NCBI GenBank assembly: GCA_947174365.1
Contig: CAMWIR010000003.1
Span: forward strand, 1 to 46,982
Origin: an uncultured Ruminococcus sp.
GTDB lineage: Bacteria > Bacillota > Clostridia > Oscillospirales > Ruminococcaceae
Direction: 5' to 3'
DNA length: 46,982 nt
This document shows positions 46,934 to 46,982 of the stretch, in pieces. The position numbers were made by a program, and so were the translations under genes. The notes beneath the pieces were generated by a model. That model ran no database searches and was not told the DNA's origin. It saw only the letters and a program-made list of their open reading frames with translations. Within the stretch, counting starts at the first letter, position 1. The number at the start of each line of letters is the position of its first letter.

Positions 46934-46982
46934 TTTTTTACCGCTTCTCGTAAGATTAAAATATATTTTTCTGTAAAAAATG

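Noticed and set aside
1-46982. CRISPR arrays, tRNA or rRNA genes
   Set aside because: No regularly spaced repeats, and no T-loop GTTCRA with matching stems or rRNA segments were seen in the gaps read.

Overview
The window reads as chromosomal DNA of an anaerobic, Gram-positive, spore-former-related Clostridia, most likely a Ruminococcus-like member of the Oscillospiraceae. The grounds are strong Shine-Dalgarno sites, near-consensus sigma-A promoters with 17-bp spacers, a SpoVAC gene, HPr, FtsEX with a secreted murein hydrolase, a BspA-type leucine-rich-repeat protein, a GH26 lipoprotein and ParB-like/serine-recombinase cassettes. The genus is inference; no rRNA or tRNA gene was seen.

Positions 1-12.7 kb are mostly core genes on the minus strand. 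In transcription order these are: a YkgJ-type Cys-cluster protein, thyX, cmk, trmD, an unknown acidic protein, HPr, a PucR/CdaR-type regulator, then a cell-wall block (ftsE, ftsX, a cytoplasmic beta-propeller-like protein, an M23 coiled-coil hydrolase, a metallophosphoesterase and the start of an S41 peptidase cut by the window edge). A structured, possibly 6S-like RNA lies upstream of ftsE. spoVAC (+) and a PP2C phosphatase (-) sit at 11.4-12.7 kb.

Positions 12.9-17.9 kb hold a four-gene operon divergent from the PP2C gene. A coiled-coil AAA_5/MoxR-like ATPase is flanked by three proteins I do not recognise by function, one of which resembles degenerate VWA-like partners of such ATPases. This is one of two candidate undescribed systems. 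It is followed by a PLP aminotransferase (+), an Amt ammonium channel fused to a PII domain (-) behind a long leader hairpin, and a BspA-like LRR protein (+).

Positions 23.6-28.75 kb hold a compact accessory cassette: a divergent XRE regulator, then a tightly coupled operon of a large serine recombinase with a novel C-terminal domain, two small proteins carrying the same domain, and two ParB-like proteins. This is the second candidate system. Just beyond it is a short minus-strand transcription unit whose 71-nt leader matches the trmD leader up to the start codon. Then come VanZ, two tandem Imm26-type immunity genes without a toxin, and a CpsC/CpsD/CpsB-like tyrosine phosphoregulation trio interrupted by a MITE inserted exactly at a stop codon.

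Positions 33.5-47 kb return to housekeeping and metabolic genes: a small unknown protein, a histidine phosphatase, a membrane protein, RadC, a U32-like protein, a beta-lactamase-fold serine hydrolase (-), glmM and a GH26 lipoprotein (+), then on the minus strand a LysR regulator, purA, tex and a PFL-activase-like radical SAM protein.
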